This document shows positions 26,381-35,622 of a stretch of 52,944 bases of DNA, one piece after another. Positions within the stretch are counted from its first letter, which is position 1, and the number at the start of each line of letters is the position of its first letter. Source of the DNA: Candidatus Melainabacteria bacterium RIFCSPHIGHO2_02_FULL_34_12 (GTDB taxonomy: Bacteria > Cyanobacteriota > Vampirovibrionia > 2-02-FULL-35-15). The stretch covers positions 1-52,944 of the forward strand of contig MFRM01000012.1 of the NCBI GenBank assembly GCA_001784555.1. The letters run 5' to 3'. The notes below the pieces were generated by a model. That model was not told the DNA's origin and ran no database searches. It saw only the letters and a list, made by a program, of their open reading frames with translations. The position numbers and the translations under genes were made by a program.

Positions 26381-26398
26381 GTGTGATCATTTTCACAC
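26381..26398. promoter_or_regulatory. CRP/FNR-family type operator
   Basis: GTGTGA-TCATTT-TCACAC is an 18-bp sequence containing the exact CRP consensus TGTGA-N6-TCACA (26382-26397). It lies directly upstream of the predicted tadZ promoter, about 47 bp before the estimated start site. A CRP-like activator (cyanobacterial SyCRP1 recognises the same consensus and controls pilus genes) is the natural candidate. Confidence 0.6.
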
Positions 26399-26401
26399 CT
26401 G

Positions 26402-26430
26402 TTTGAATTACATTGTTTGTCGAATATTTT
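26402..26430 (+). promoter_or_regulatory. Predicted promoter of the tad operon
   Basis: TTTGAA (26402-26407), 17-bp spacer, TATTTT (26425-26430), about 50 bp upstream of the tadZ start and immediately downstream of the CRP-type palindrome. The hexamers are imperfect, as expected for an activated promoter. Confidence 0.4.
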
Positions 26431-26478
26431 ATAAGGGCAGATTATTAATAAGTAGTCATAAATACCATAAATTAACCC

Positions 26479-27681
26479 ATGCTTAAAGTAGTTGTAATTT
26501 CACAAGTCAACGATACCAAATTCTGGCAGGACACATTTTCAAATGTCTGGGAAGGCCAGTTTGAAATATCTCATCAGAATACTCACCAGATAAATAAAGA
26601 AACAGACCTGGTGATTCTGGATTTTTCAAACGATCAAACTAACGCTATTGATGTTTTAACTGATGTTAGTCAGAATCTTGTCGGAAAACATTTTTTAATT
26701 GTTTCAGACAAGAAAGATGCTGATCTTGCAATAGAAGCTATTAGATTAACTGCCATGGGATTTCTTGTCAGACCGTTTAAAAGATTTGAATTAATTTCAT
26801 GTCTTGATCGCTTAAATACGGCACCAGCAGGACACATAAACTCAAAAAGAAAAGCAAGAATTATTACTATTACAAGTTACAAGGGTGGAACAGGTGTAAG
26901 TACTACCACTGCAAATTTAGGTTATACATTATCCCAAATCTACCAGAAAAAGACTCTTGTAATTGATGCTGCAGGATTTTCTAATCATGTAACTGTTTTA
27001 CTTAATGCAATACCTAAATGTACCTTGGCTGATCTTTGTAAACAAGGTAAAAATCTTGACGAAGGATATCTATCAAATGCTGTTAGTCCTATCGGAAAAA
27101 ATCTTGGTATTATCGGCGGACTGACTAAGACCAGTGACTTCAGTGACATTACCACTGAAGGACTTGAACACTTAATGGAGATTGCTGGCGAAGCATATGA
27201 TTATATTCTGGTTGATACTTCTACTCATCTTTTGGATGAAATATCTATGTTTTTTATTCAGAAAGCAAATGATCTTTTACTTCTAACTACTTTTGATTTA
27301 CTGGCAATAAGAGATAACAGGTTTTACATTCAGACTTTAAAAGAATTGGGAGTACTTGAACACAGAATCAAACCAATTATTAACAGACAAGACTGGTACA
27401 TAGGAAGTATTGAACCTCAGCTCATTCAGAAACAAATAAACCATACGATCTTCCATTCCCTTCCTAATGACTGGAATCTCTGTGTAGAAGCTACTAATTA
27501 TGGACGTCCTGTCATAGAAGTATCTCCTAATTCACAGCTTGCAACTTCATTTAAAATTCTTGCCGGTAAAATCACAAAGACGGATATCCCTGAGCAAAGC
27601 GGATCATCAAATCAACAACCAGATACTCTACAAGCTGAAGACAGAAAAGAAAAAAAGAAAAGTATTTTAAATTGGTTCTAA
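26479..27681 (+). CDS. tadZ: Tad pilus localisation ATPase TadZ/CpaE
   Basis: A 400-residue protein with the two-domain TadZ/CpaE plan. A receiver-like N-terminal domain (about 1-115) is followed by a MinD/ParA-type ATPase with the deviant Walker A motif YKGGTGVSTTT at about 134-145, a switch-type LVIDAAG strand and the YDYILVDTS Walker B region. The receiver-like domain lacks a clean phospho-acceptor motif, as is usual for TadZ. The family marks the pole or assembly site where the Tad machine is built. The last ~30 residues are a charged tail. It is first in a plus-strand run with tadA, tadB and tadC at short spacing (22 bp to tadA). Confidence 0.92.
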   Translation: MLKVVVISQVNDTKFWQDTFSNVWEGQFEISHQNTHQINKETDLVILDFSNDQTNAIDVLTDVSQNLVGKHFLIVSDKKDADLAIEAIRLTAMGFLVRPFKRFELISCLDRLNTAPAGHINSKRKARIITITSYKGGTGVSTTTANLGYTLSQIYQKKTLVIDAAGFSNHVTVLLNAIPKCTLADLCKQGKNLDEGYLSNAVSPIGKNLGIIGGLTKTSDFSDITTEGLEHLMEIAGEAYDYILVDTSTHLLDEISMFFIQKANDLLLLTTFDLLAIRDNRFYIQTLKELGVLEHRIKPIINRQDWYIGSIEPQLIQKQINHTIFHSLPNDWNLCVEATNYGRPVIEVSPNSQLATSFKILAGKITKTDIPEQSGSSNQQPDTLQAEDRKEKKKSILNWF

Positions 27682-27703
27682 GGACATAAAACGGTAAATA
27701 TAA

Positions 27704-29113
27704 ATGGATCAACCTGGACAACATTTTTCAAAAAGCATTTTTTCAAAAGCCCACCAGCAAGAAGCTGCAGCTAAAGAAGAGCCTTCAGTTAGTGCTCATA
27801 AACCAGCTGCACCAAATCATCAAAATATACAGCCAGCTCATAAACCTGTAAATAATTACAAAGATTTAAAAAAGAGATTACATTCAAAATTACTTGATGA
27901 ACTTGATACCAGTAAGTTAAATGATGATTTAAGGAATGACAGCGTAAAACAACAAATCATAAGCTTAATTGAAGCATTCCTGCAGGAAGACGGAATTCCA
28001 TTGGGAGTAAGTGACAGAAAAAGACTCATAGAAGAACTAATTGATGACATTCTTGGGCTTGGACCTATTGAACCTCTTTTACGTGATAACACAGTAAACG
28101 ATATTCTTGTAAACGGCCCGCAAAATGTTTATGTGGAAAGAAAAGGTGTCCTTGAAAAAACAGATATTGCTTTTAATGATGAAGGTCATTTAATGAAAGT
28201 TATTTCCCGAATTGTAAGCAGAGTAGGAAGAAGAGTAGATGAATCTTCTCCTATGGTAGACGCAAGACTTCAGGATGGTTCACGTGTAAATGCTATCGTG
28301 CTTCCGCTTTCAATTGACGGTGCTTCACTTTCTATCAGAAAGTTCTCTGAGAAAAAATTCATGCTTGATGATCTCATTAAATTCGGTGCTCTCACAGAAG
28401 CTATGTGTGAGATGCTAAAGCTTTGTGTCCTTTGCAGATTAAATATTATAGTTTCAGGAGGTACAGGTTCCGGTAAAACTACTTTCTTAAACGCCCTTTC
28501 AAGATACATTCCTGCTACTGAACGTGTTGTCACCATTGAAGATGCTGCTGAGCTTCAGCTCCAAAGAGATCACGTGGTAAGACTTGAAACAAGACCGCCA
28601 AACCTGGAAGGAAAGGGAGAGGTTACTCAAAGAGATCTCGTAAAAAACGCACTTAGAATGAGACCTGAAAGAATTATTCTCGGAGAAATAAGATCAGGGG
28701 AAGCGCTGGATCTTTTGCAAGCCATGAATACCGGACATGACGGAAGTATGGGAACACTTCATGCAAACACAACCAGAGATGCTTTCAGCCGTCTTGAAAC
28801 TATGTGTCTTATGTCTGGTATAGAACTCCCTCAGCGTGCCATTCGTGAGCAAATAGCATCAGCCGTAAGTTTAATATGTCAACTTAACAGATTTTCAGAT
28901 GGGTCAAGAAGGGTTACCCAGATATCAGAAGTTACAGGTATGGAAAATGGTGTTATCACTACACAGGATGTGTTTGTTTATGAACAAAAAGGCGTAGACG
29001 AAAACGGCAAAGTTAAGGGTATATTTAAACCATCAGGGATTAGACCCGTATTTTCAAAAAGAATTGAAGCTATGGGATATAAGCTTCCTCCAAACATGTT
29101 TAATTTAATTTAA
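27704..29113 (+). CDS. tadA: Tad/CpaF secretion ATPase
   Basis: A 469-residue type II/IV secretion ATPase that powers Flp pilus assembly and is expected to form a cytoplasmic hexamer. Visible motifs are the N-terminal helical region with GLGPIEPLL, VNDILVNGPQNVYVE, the Walker A GGTGSGKTT at about 252-260, an Asp box in VVTIEDAAELQL, Walker B RPERIILGEIRSGEAL near 322, and the HANTTRDAFSRLE His box. A Pro/His/Ala-rich N-terminal ~45 residues is variable in the family. Length is typical. It lies between tadZ and tadB. Confidence 0.96.
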   Translation: MDQPGQHFSKSIFSKAHQQEAAAKEEPSVSAHKPAAPNHQNIQPAHKPVNNYKDLKKRLHSKLLDELDTSKLNDDLRNDSVKQQIISLIEAFLQEDGIPLGVSDRKRLIEELIDDILGLGPIEPLLRDNTVNDILVNGPQNVYVERKGVLEKTDIAFNDEGHLMKVISRIVSRVGRRVDESSPMVDARLQDGSRVNAIVLPLSIDGASLSIRKFSEKKFMLDDLIKFGALTEAMCEMLKLCVLCRLNIIVSGGTGSGKTTFLNALSRYIPATERVVTIEDAAELQLQRDHVVRLETRPPNLEGKGEVTQRDLVKNALRMRPERIILGEIRSGEALDLLQAMNTGHDGSMGTLHANTTRDAFSRLETMCLMSGIELPQRAIREQIASAVSLICQLNRFSDGSRRVTQISEVTGMENGVITTQDVFVYEQKGVDENGKVKGIFKPSGIRPVFSKRIEAMGYKLPPNMFNLI

Positions 29114-29136
29114 GGATTAAACAAAAAAATAAAACT

Positions 29137-30138
29137 ATGTCTGCTCCGATCATAATTTCGGCAATTACCTTTATGGCAGTAATTTTTATCTGCATTACAA
29201 TATTTTTTATAATTCAAGGAAAACAAGACACGAAAGAACAAACTACCAGAGTTGAACAAGCAGTTAGCATAAAAACACTGGGTTACAGTGAAATACCTCA
29301 TGAAGAAGATAAAGCAAAATCTGAAGATGCCGGGAGTCTAAGAAGAGACACAAGAATAAGTTCAATCCCATGGCTAAATAATATCCTCTTAAGAATCTCA
29401 AAAGGCAATGTAAAATCACTGATGATTTTAATTGAACAAGGCGGTCTTAAAATTAAAGCCGGAGAATTTTTACTTTTGTCAGTTCTAATAGGATTTATAG
29501 GAGCTCTGTCTGTTGATTTATTTTTCCATATACCATTTGCTGGTTTTATATGTGTACTTTTACCTTTTTTAATGCTCAATATTTTAAAAGGAAAAAGGAT
29601 GGAGGCTTTTGTAAAACAAATGCCCCAGGCGCTTGATCTCTTAAGCAGTGACTTACGGGCAGGACTGGATATACAGGCAGGAATGAAACACCTGTCAGAA
29701 GAATTTTCTGCGCCAATCGGCGAAGAGTTTGCAAAAGTTGTAGTGGAAATAAATCTGGGTTTAACTTTAAATGAATCTTTAAACAATCTTTCAAAAAGAA
29801 TGAATACTATAGATGTTCAGATTTTATGCACTGGAATCATTATTAACAGAGAGCTTGGAGGAAATCTCTCAGAGTTAATAGGAAATGTAAGCGAGACAAT
29901 AAGAGAAAGATTTAAACTAAAAGGAATGGTAAAAGCTCTGACTGCCGAAAATCAAATGTCATCATATTTGCTTATTGGACTTCCAATTGGGCTTTATATT
30001 TTATTAAATGTACTTTCTCCTACAATCTATGGACCATTCATTCAGGACCCTATAGGAAAAATGATAATAACAGGTTGCGTAATTTCAATGATTATCGGAT
30101 ATCTGATTATTCAAAAAATTACAAAATTAGAGGTATAA
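29137..30138 (+). CDS. tadB: Tad pilus platform protein TadB
   Basis: A 333-residue inner-membrane protein with a T2SSF (GspF-like) domain. It has an N-terminal membrane segment (residues about 4-25), two near 110-150, a cytoplasmic F domain with QMPQALDLLSSDLRAGLDIQAGMKHL (about 165-190) and GELGGNLSELIGNVSETIRER-like helices (about 245-265), and two C-terminal membrane segments. TadB and TadC together form the platform coupling the TadA motor to pilin extrusion. It is separated from tadA by 23 bp, and its stop directly abuts the tadC start. Confidence 0.93.
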   Translation: MSAPIIISAITFMAVIFICITIFFIIQGKQDTKEQTTRVEQAVSIKTLGYSEIPHEEDKAKSEDAGSLRRDTRISSIPWLNNILLRISKGNVKSLMILIEQGGLKIKAGEFLLLSVLIGFIGALSVDLFFHIPFAGFICVLLPFLMLNILKGKRMEAFVKQMPQALDLLSSDLRAGLDIQAGMKHLSEEFSAPIGEEFAKVVVEINLGLTLNESLNNLSKRMNTIDVQILCTGIIINRELGGNLSELIGNVSETIRERFKLKGMVKALTAENQMSSYLLIGLPIGLYILLNVLSPTIYGPFIQDPIGKMIITGCVISMIIGYLIIQKITKLEV

Positions 30139-31110
30139 ATGTTTTCATTGATTTTAATCTGCCTGTGTGTATTTGGAGCAATAGCTCTCGTCTGCATTAT
30201 TACATTTAGAATGAAAGAAATAAAAAATGAATCTAATCAGCTAAACAAACGCCTGGAATTCTGGCTTTCAGAAAAGAGCAACATGGGCGAAGGAATAGGC
30301 TATGAAACAGAAAGAGAAGATAAAGATGAAAGTTTTGCCAGAAGAGTTTTAATCCCGCTTGGTGAGCAGGTAGGGAATTATATGGCAGAAAAAATTCCTT
30401 ACAGCAAGCAATCCGGAGTAAGAAAGCTTTTAATTAAAGCCGGTTACAGAGACAAAAAATCGTTTCAGTTTTTTTATTCGATAAAAGTATTGATTGCAAT
30501 TTTATTCGGGGGAGTAGCATTTCTTTCTTTCTCTCTAATCGGGAAAGACGTGCAGGCTGCATTTGGAATTGTTTTTGTAGGAGGAATATTTGGGTTTTTA
30601 ATTCCAAATTTTATTCTGGACAAAAAAGCTACTAACAGACAAATAGATATAGACAGAGTACTTCCGGATGCACTTGATTTATTGGTTATTTGTACTGAAG
30701 CAGGGATGGGAATAGATCAATCATTGCTTAGAGTAGCAGCAAATCTTGGAAATAAAGGGGAAGAACTTACAGAAGAAATAATTATCACAAACAGAGAAAT
30801 GAATCTTGGTCAGGAAAGAAGCATTTGCTGGAACGGACTGGGTGAAAGAACTAATTCTGAAGAATTGAAAAATCTTTCAAGAGTTATTGTTCAGTCTGAA
30901 AAAGTCGGTTCAAGTATTGGCGGGGTTTTAAGAAGTCAGGCAGAATTTTTAAGGGTTAGAAGAAGACAAAAAGCTGAAGAAACAGCAGCAAAGATGACAA
31001 TTAAAATGATGATACCAATGGCATTTTTCATCTTCCCCTGCATCATGGCAGTTACTATGGGACCCCCAATGTTAAAACTAATGTCTACATTTGGAGCTCT
31101 CGGGAAGTAA
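30139..31110 (+). CDS. tadC: Tad pilus platform protein TadC
   Basis: A 323-residue T2SSF-domain membrane protein, paralogous to TadB. It has an N-terminal membrane helix (residues about 3-23), paired helices near 113-160, the family block LPDALDLLVICTEAGMGIDQSLLRVA (about 175-200), SRVIVQSEKVGSSIGGVLRSQAE-type helices, and a C-terminal membrane pair (MIPMAFFIFPCIMAVTMGP). The start codon follows the tadB stop with no gap, implying translational coupling. A GC-rich inverted repeat begins 5 bp after its stop and separates it from the secretin gene. Confidence 0.93.
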   Translation: MFSLILICLCVFGAIALVCIITFRMKEIKNESNQLNKRLEFWLSEKSNMGEGIGYETEREDKDESFARRVLIPLGEQVGNYMAEKIPYSKQSGVRKLLIKAGYRDKKSFQFFYSIKVLIAILFGGVAFLSFSLIGKDVQAAFGIVFVGGIFGFLIPNFILDKKATNRQIDIDRVLPDALDLLVICTEAGMGIDQSLLRVAANLGNKGEELTEEIIITNREMNLGQERSICWNGLGERTNSEELKNLSRVIVQSEKVGSSIGGVLRSQAEFLRVRRRQKAEETAAKMTIKMMIPMAFFIFPCIMAVTMGPPMLKLMSTFGALGK

Positions 31111-31114
31111 TTAC

Positions 31115-31220
31115 TTCTATTCACTGCGGGTCCTGTCGCCTGCAGGTACCCTCCAGCTTTTCGTCACAGAGTTCCTCAAGCTGGACGCCTCCCTTCCGGC
31201 GCCACCCACAGTGAATAGAA
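31115..31220. repeat. GC-rich inverted-repeat element between tadC and secretin
   Basis: A 106-bp element with perfect 12-bp terminal inverted repeats (ttctattcactg at 31115-31126, complement at 31209-31220) and an inner inverted pair ccagctt/aagctgg (31153-31159, 31178-31184). It is much more GC-rich than the genes around it. It looks like an inserted non-autonomous palindromic element, and as RNA it would form a long stem that could attenuate transcription from tadC into the secretin gene. Confidence 0.7.
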
Positions 31221-31329
31221 TGTTAAATAATTTTTTAATAGTACACCATTACAGATAATTATCTTGAGCAAGATAAAACGATATTAAAACGGAACAAACC
31301 CATCTTTATTTTGCTCTCATAACATTATC

Positions 31330-33468
31330 GTGATTAATTATCAGAACAAATTTTTACCTTTTTGCAAACATATTTTAAAGTCTTATGTCTTAATTTTGTT
31401 TTTAATTTTCATATCTTTCATTCCCGCGAATTCGAAAGTTTTCTTTCTAGAAGCTGATTATTATCAAGACAAAACCCAGACAAGAAAAATTATTATCGGA
31501 AAGGGGGAGATTATCTCAAGTGACAAAGAAATATCACGAGTAGCAGTCAGTGATCCATCCATCGCCGATCTGCAGGTACTAAATGAAAAACAAATTTTTG
31601 CCAGAGGAAAACAGCTTGGAATTTCAACATTTTTAATCTGGGAAAAAGGAAAGACTGTCCCTAGTAGATTTGATATTGCAATATGGCCTGATATTGATGC
31701 ATTAACAAAACAACTGCAGGAACTAGATAAAAATATAACTGTAGATTATATTCCTCCAAACACTGGTTCCATTGCAGAAAACAATCAGGGACAACAACAA
31801 TCATCTACAGGTACTCAAGAAAACGAATCATCCGGATCCTCTTCATTGCCTGGAGGCTCATCATCTCAAAGCGGTCAAGGAGGAAGCTCTTCCTCAAGCT
31901 CATCAGCTATCACTGGAAAAATAATTTTAAAAGGCAAGGTTGCGAATGCAGAAATAATTGCAAGAGCATTACAAATAGCTGGCTCATATGTAGGAGATCA
32001 AGGAATTAAAATTATCAGCCAACCAGGCGGGCAAATAGTAGATGGACTAGGAGGAAGATATGACATCTACAGTAATTCAGATTCTCAATCACAATCACAA
32101 CAAGGCTCTGCAACTGCCTTTGGAGCAAGAGATCCAATTAGATTTACTTCAAACAGATATGCAAATTTAAGCCGCAGTGTAATTGCTACCACTCAAAAAG
32201 GAAATGTAATAAGTTTTCTTAGTGTTAATAACCCACCGCAGGTATCAGTTGCCATAAGGTTTTATGAAATATCCAGAACACTTTCCAGGAACCTTGGATT
32301 TAACACCAATTTTGGCGGAAGTGTTTTACAGGGTGGAACATTTGTTGGTGGAAATGCAATAAGCCAAGCAACAGGAGCAATAGGGAGCATTGCAAACCTG
32401 GCTGAATTTATGGCAGGCTCAGGACAACAAAGCCCGGAATTTACTTTTGGACGAGGTTCAAGATCAGGTTCATTTTTATCTCAAAATCTTGGACAAGGCG
32501 TAACAGGAGTTATTTTTAATCCTGAAAACGGCATAGGAATTGCTATTCAAGCCCTACAGCAAAGAGGAGAAATTAAAACTCTGGCTGAACCTACACTTAT
32601 AATTGCAAACGGAGAACCAGCATCATTTCTTGCCGGCGGAGAAGTCCCTATTTTAAGATCTGTTTTTACTGCAGGCGGAGCAAGCCAGGATGTAACTTTT
32701 GAACCATTTGGAATTAAGTTTAATATTCTTCCGACCGTAACAAGCGAAGACAGAATATTTTTACAACTTATTCCTGAAATCAGAGATATTGATACAGACC
32801 TTTCAAACTTAGTTGCACCTCCAGGCGGAACCTCAATACGCCCGCCTGCTTTTAGAACAAGAAGAACACAAACTCAGGTAGAATTACAGTCAGGTCAGGC
32901 ATTTGCAATCAGCGGATTATTACGCGAAGACAATACAAGAAGTCTGCAAAAAGTCCCTGGAATAGGTGACATGCCAATTTTAGGAACACTGTTTAGAAGT
33001 AAAAACTTTAGAAAAGGGCAATCAGAATTACTTATAGTAGTAACTCCTGAAATTATAAGACCAACTACACCGGAAAAAATTTCACAGCTGTCAATTCCAG
33101 AAGTACCTTATAATGAGTTCGACCAGCTTGCACCGATGAAACCATATATTAAACTCAACGATGAAAAAGGACCTGATATGAAAACTCCTCTTGATGGCGG
33201 AAAATATAATGAAAAAATAAATAAATCTGAAGAAAAGATTTTCAATGAAGATGAGAACCTTCAACTCAGATCTAAAAAATCAGTCCCTATCCCTTCAGCT
33301 AAAAAAAGAATCTTTCAGGAAAAATCAATAAGCAATAATGATATAAGTGAAGAAGTAAAATTAAAGAAAGAGCAACAAATGCTCCAGGAAAAATGGCAAC
33401 TTGAGCTTACCAAATACACGCAGGCTAAAGAAGCCATGCGTTTAGCTAGAGGAAACAAATCTAATTAA
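31330..33468 (+). CDS. cpaC: Tad pilus outer-membrane secretin (RcpA/CpaC)
   Basis: A 712-residue secretin with a GTG start at 31330, just before a signal peptide (YVLILFLIFISFIPANS). No good Shine-Dalgarno is visible. Residues about 48-115 form the Tad-type N-terminal domain (ISRVAVSDPSIADLQVL, FLIWEKG). A Ser/Gly/Gln low-complexity linker occupies about 150-195. The secretin domain spans about 320-580, with RRTQTQVELQSGQAFAISGL near 512 and the signature VPGIGDMPILGTLFRS near 542, ending in ELLIVVTPEIIRP. A charged tail of about 120 residues follows, unusually long. The secretin forms the outer-membrane pore for Flp pili. It overlaps the convergent vWA gene by 8 bp. Confidence 0.93.
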   Translation: MINYQNKFLPFCKHILKSYVLILFLIFISFIPANSKVFFLEADYYQDKTQTRKIIIGKGEIISSDKEISRVAVSDPSIADLQVLNEKQIFARGKQLGISTFLIWEKGKTVPSRFDIAIWPDIDALTKQLQELDKNITVDYIPPNTGSIAENNQGQQQSSTGTQENESSGSSSLPGGSSSQSGQGGSSSSSSSAITGKIILKGKVANAEIIARALQIAGSYVGDQGIKIISQPGGQIVDGLGGRYDIYSNSDSQSQSQQGSATAFGARDPIRFTSNRYANLSRSVIATTQKGNVISFLSVNNPPQVSVAIRFYEISRTLSRNLGFNTNFGGSVLQGGTFVGGNAISQATGAIGSIANLAEFMAGSGQQSPEFTFGRGSRSGSFLSQNLGQGVTGVIFNPENGIGIAIQALQQRGEIKTLAEPTLIIANGEPASFLAGGEVPILRSVFTAGGASQDVTFEPFGIKFNILPTVTSEDRIFLQLIPEIRDIDTDLSNLVAPPGGTSIRPPAFRTRRTQTQVELQSGQAFAISGLLREDNTRSLQKVPGIGDMPILGTLFRSKNFRKGQSELLIVVTPEIIRPTTPEKISQLSIPEVPYNEFDQLAPMKPYIKLNDEKGPDMKTPLDGGKYNEKINKSEEKIFNEDENLQLRSKKSVPIPSAKKRIFQEKSISNNDISEEVKLKKEQQMLQEKWQLELTKYTQAKEAMRLARGNKSN

Positions 33469-35107
33469 CCAGTTTTAGCCCCAGTTCATCTGCTATCTGG
33501 ACAAATGCATCTTTTAGTCTTGCTGGATCATTTATAAATATAACGGGTTCAGCCTTACCAACAGTTTCCATTTGATATTTAAATTGATCAATTGTGGTTT
33601 GACGTACTGCTAAGGTTAAAACTACCGAATAAATTGTAATTCCTTGATCAGTCAATGATTTAACTTTTTGTCCCAATGCACTAAATGTATGTGACGGTGC
33701 TCCATCAGTAAAAAGAATTATAATTTTTTCTGAGGTGGGTCTGTCACTTCTATCTAATGTCCATTTCGCATTATTAAGTCCTGCATTAATATTAGTCCCT
33801 CCGTTAGGATAACTGGTTGCCATAATAGGAGAACCTATTGTTCCTATTCCGCCTGTACTCATTAGCGTAAGTTTATCAACTATAGTATTAAAATCAGACG
33901 GGTCCGACAGTTTTAAATACGGCAGTATTCTTGACATTCTTTTTGAAATATTTACTGCTTCCAGTTCTGGACAACTCCATGACGATATTCTGTCCTGAGT
34001 ATAGGAGCTGCTCTCAAATGTAACAAGTCCTAATTTTAATGCTGCTGTACCATAGACTCTCACTGTATCCACAAAAGATTTAACTCCATATGTGGAACTT
34101 GACTGAGGCTCTACATACTTTGTGGCCCTGTTAAAATAATTTGAAAATATCGTTGAATCTGCTGATCTGTTATCAGCATATGTTTGTGCAAGTAATTTAT
34201 CCTCTGCGCTTACATTTAAATTCATAAGCTCGCTAATTCTGTACCCAGTTAGTGCAGTCCGGCGTAATCCTAATGAATTGTTTGTGTTTACAATAGGTCC
34301 TCTCTCAGGATCGTCTGTATAAATTCTTTTTCCTGTTGAGTATGTAGCGCTAGAAGGTATATCTACTGCAGCAGTATTTATTACCACATCAGTTACTGAA
34401 CTAATCATTGTTACATAACCATTTGCAGTTATATTTCCTGAAGGCTGTGATTGGGACTGGGAAAGAATAACATCATTATAAAGAGTTCCATTGCCAGACA
34501 TCCCGACTACCTGCCTGTAAGCAGAACCAATCCAGGTGTTCACTGTAGCAAATCTCATTGAACCTGAAAGGTCCACTACAAAAACCACATCGTAGGGAGG
34601 AAGTTCAGATTCTTTTTTAACTGTTATTTTTGTATTATTGCCAAGAAATGCTGAAAAAAAAGGCTTAGCCACTACTTCTGACGTTACAGAAACCTTACCA
34701 CGATTTAAGTCAGTAGTTACCGTTAATTTTATTTCACTTTTTCTAAATACATTGCTTATATTATCACCACTTGTAAATGTTTTTGTGTAAGTAAGAGTAG
34801 AAGGATTTCCCATCCCGGTTGAGTTATAGTAATTCCCAGTCATTGTGTCATCAGCAATATTCATTTTAAAAGTTCTTACAGTTTCATTTACTGCTTTCCC
34901 TGCATCTGCATATGATCTGAAATATTCCTGGGCTCCAGCTACGGCTGCTGCTTCAGTTGCTTTTTCCAGAGATCCTCTTAAAACTCCAAAATAACTTATA
35001 TCAACTGCCAGTCCGGTTAAAGGAATCAATGCTGTAACCATAAGAACTGCAATAGGCATTATTGATGCTCTAATATTTCTTTGAACTTTTTTATAATATT
35101 TATTCAT
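33461..35107 (-). CDS. TadG-like pilus protein with von Willebrand A domain
   Basis: A 548-residue protein. The N-terminal TadG/TadE-type segment (ASIMPIAVLMVTALIPLTGLAVDISYF, about 14-40, then EKATEAAAVAGAQ) anchors it or acts as a pseudopilin-like leader. The remainder is a von Willebrand factor A domain with a complete MIDAS: DLSGSM at 179-184, GGTNINAGL near 440 and LFTDGAPS near 465. A long Ser/Thr/Asn-rich insertion sits between the first and second MIDAS motifs. Such proteins are thought to be minor pilus components or tip adhesins. It ends a minus-strand group with two tadE-like genes, its start lying 8 bp after the upstream stop. Confidence 0.88.
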   Translation of the reverse strand: MNKYYKKVQRNIRASIMPIAVLMVTALIPLTGLAVDISYFGVLRGSLEKATEAAAVAGAQEYFRSYADAGKAVNETVRTFKMNIADDTMTGNYYNSTGMGNPSTLTYTKTFTSGDNISNVFRKSEIKLTVTTDLNRGKVSVTSEVVAKPFFSAFLGNNTKITVKKESELPPYDVVFVVDLSGSMRFATVNTWIGSAYRQVVGMSGNGTLYNDVILSQSQSQPSGNITANGYVTMISSVTDVVINTAAVDIPSSATYSTGKRIYTDDPERGPIVNTNNSLGLRRTALTGYRISELMNLNVSAEDKLLAQTYADNRSADSTIFSNYFNRATKYVEPQSSSTYGVKSFVDTVRVYGTAALKLGLVTFESSSYTQDRISSWSCPELEAVNISKRMSRILPYLKLSDPSDFNTIVDKLTLMSTGGIGTIGSPIMATSYPNGGTNINAGLNNAKWTLDRSDRPTSEKIIILFTDGAPSHTFSALGQKVKSLTDQGITIYSVVLTLAVRQTTIDQFKYQMETVGKAEPVIFINDPARLKDAFVQIADELGLKLVN

Positions 35108-35115
35108 ATGATTTC

Positions 35116-35622
35116 CTAATTTAATGTTGGTCTTCTTGATTTTTCAAGAAAACATGTGGCAGAGCTCATAAGCCCTAAACCATTTTGTCCAAAGATTGGA
35201 TGACCTACCAGGTTTCCAGGATCAAAAACAGGAATTCTTAAAGAAGTGTTTCCTTGAGGTGGAAAAGTTACATTAACAATTACTTTAGTACTGGTAGTAC
35301 CGCTTGCTTGTCCGTTTATGACAGTAGTGGAATTTGATGCATCAGTTACATCAAATTTAAACTGAGTGGAATCTACGACTGATCCAGGAAATCTCACCTG
35401 GTCTGCAAATTGTCCAAACGTAGACAGATCATATGAACCTGTCTTTTTTGCTTTAACTGCAATTTTAGCTGCTACTTTTTGTGCTGCAATTCCAAGTGTA
35501 TTCATTACATACAGAGCTCTGGATAATTCAAAAAAACTAAATACAATAAGAAGAAAGACAGGAATGACAAGTGCAGTTTCCACCATTGTCGAAGCATTTG
35601 TTTTTCTGAATATATTTTTCAT
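35116..35622 (-). CDS. tadE: TadE-like minor pseudopilin
   Basis: A 168-residue protein with the TadE signature: a short basic N-terminus, then ASTMVETALVIPVFLLIVFSFFELSRALY (about 10-38), a pilin-like hydrophobic helix preceded by the Glu that aligns pilins. The C-terminal ~120 residues are a beta-rich extracellular domain. TadE proteins are processed by the same peptidase as Flp and initiate or cap the pilus. The ATG overlaps the stop of the preceding tadE-like gene by 4 bp, so the two pseudopilins are translationally coupled. Confidence 0.88.
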   Translation of the reverse strand: MKNIFRKTNASTMVETALVIPVFLLIVFSFFELSRALYVMNTLGIAAQKVAAKIAVKAKKTGSYDLSTFGQFADQVRFPGSVVDSTQFKFDVTDASNSTTVINGQASGTTSTKVIVNVTFPPQGNTSLRIPVFDPGNLVGHPIFGQNGLGLMSSATCFLEKSRRPTLN

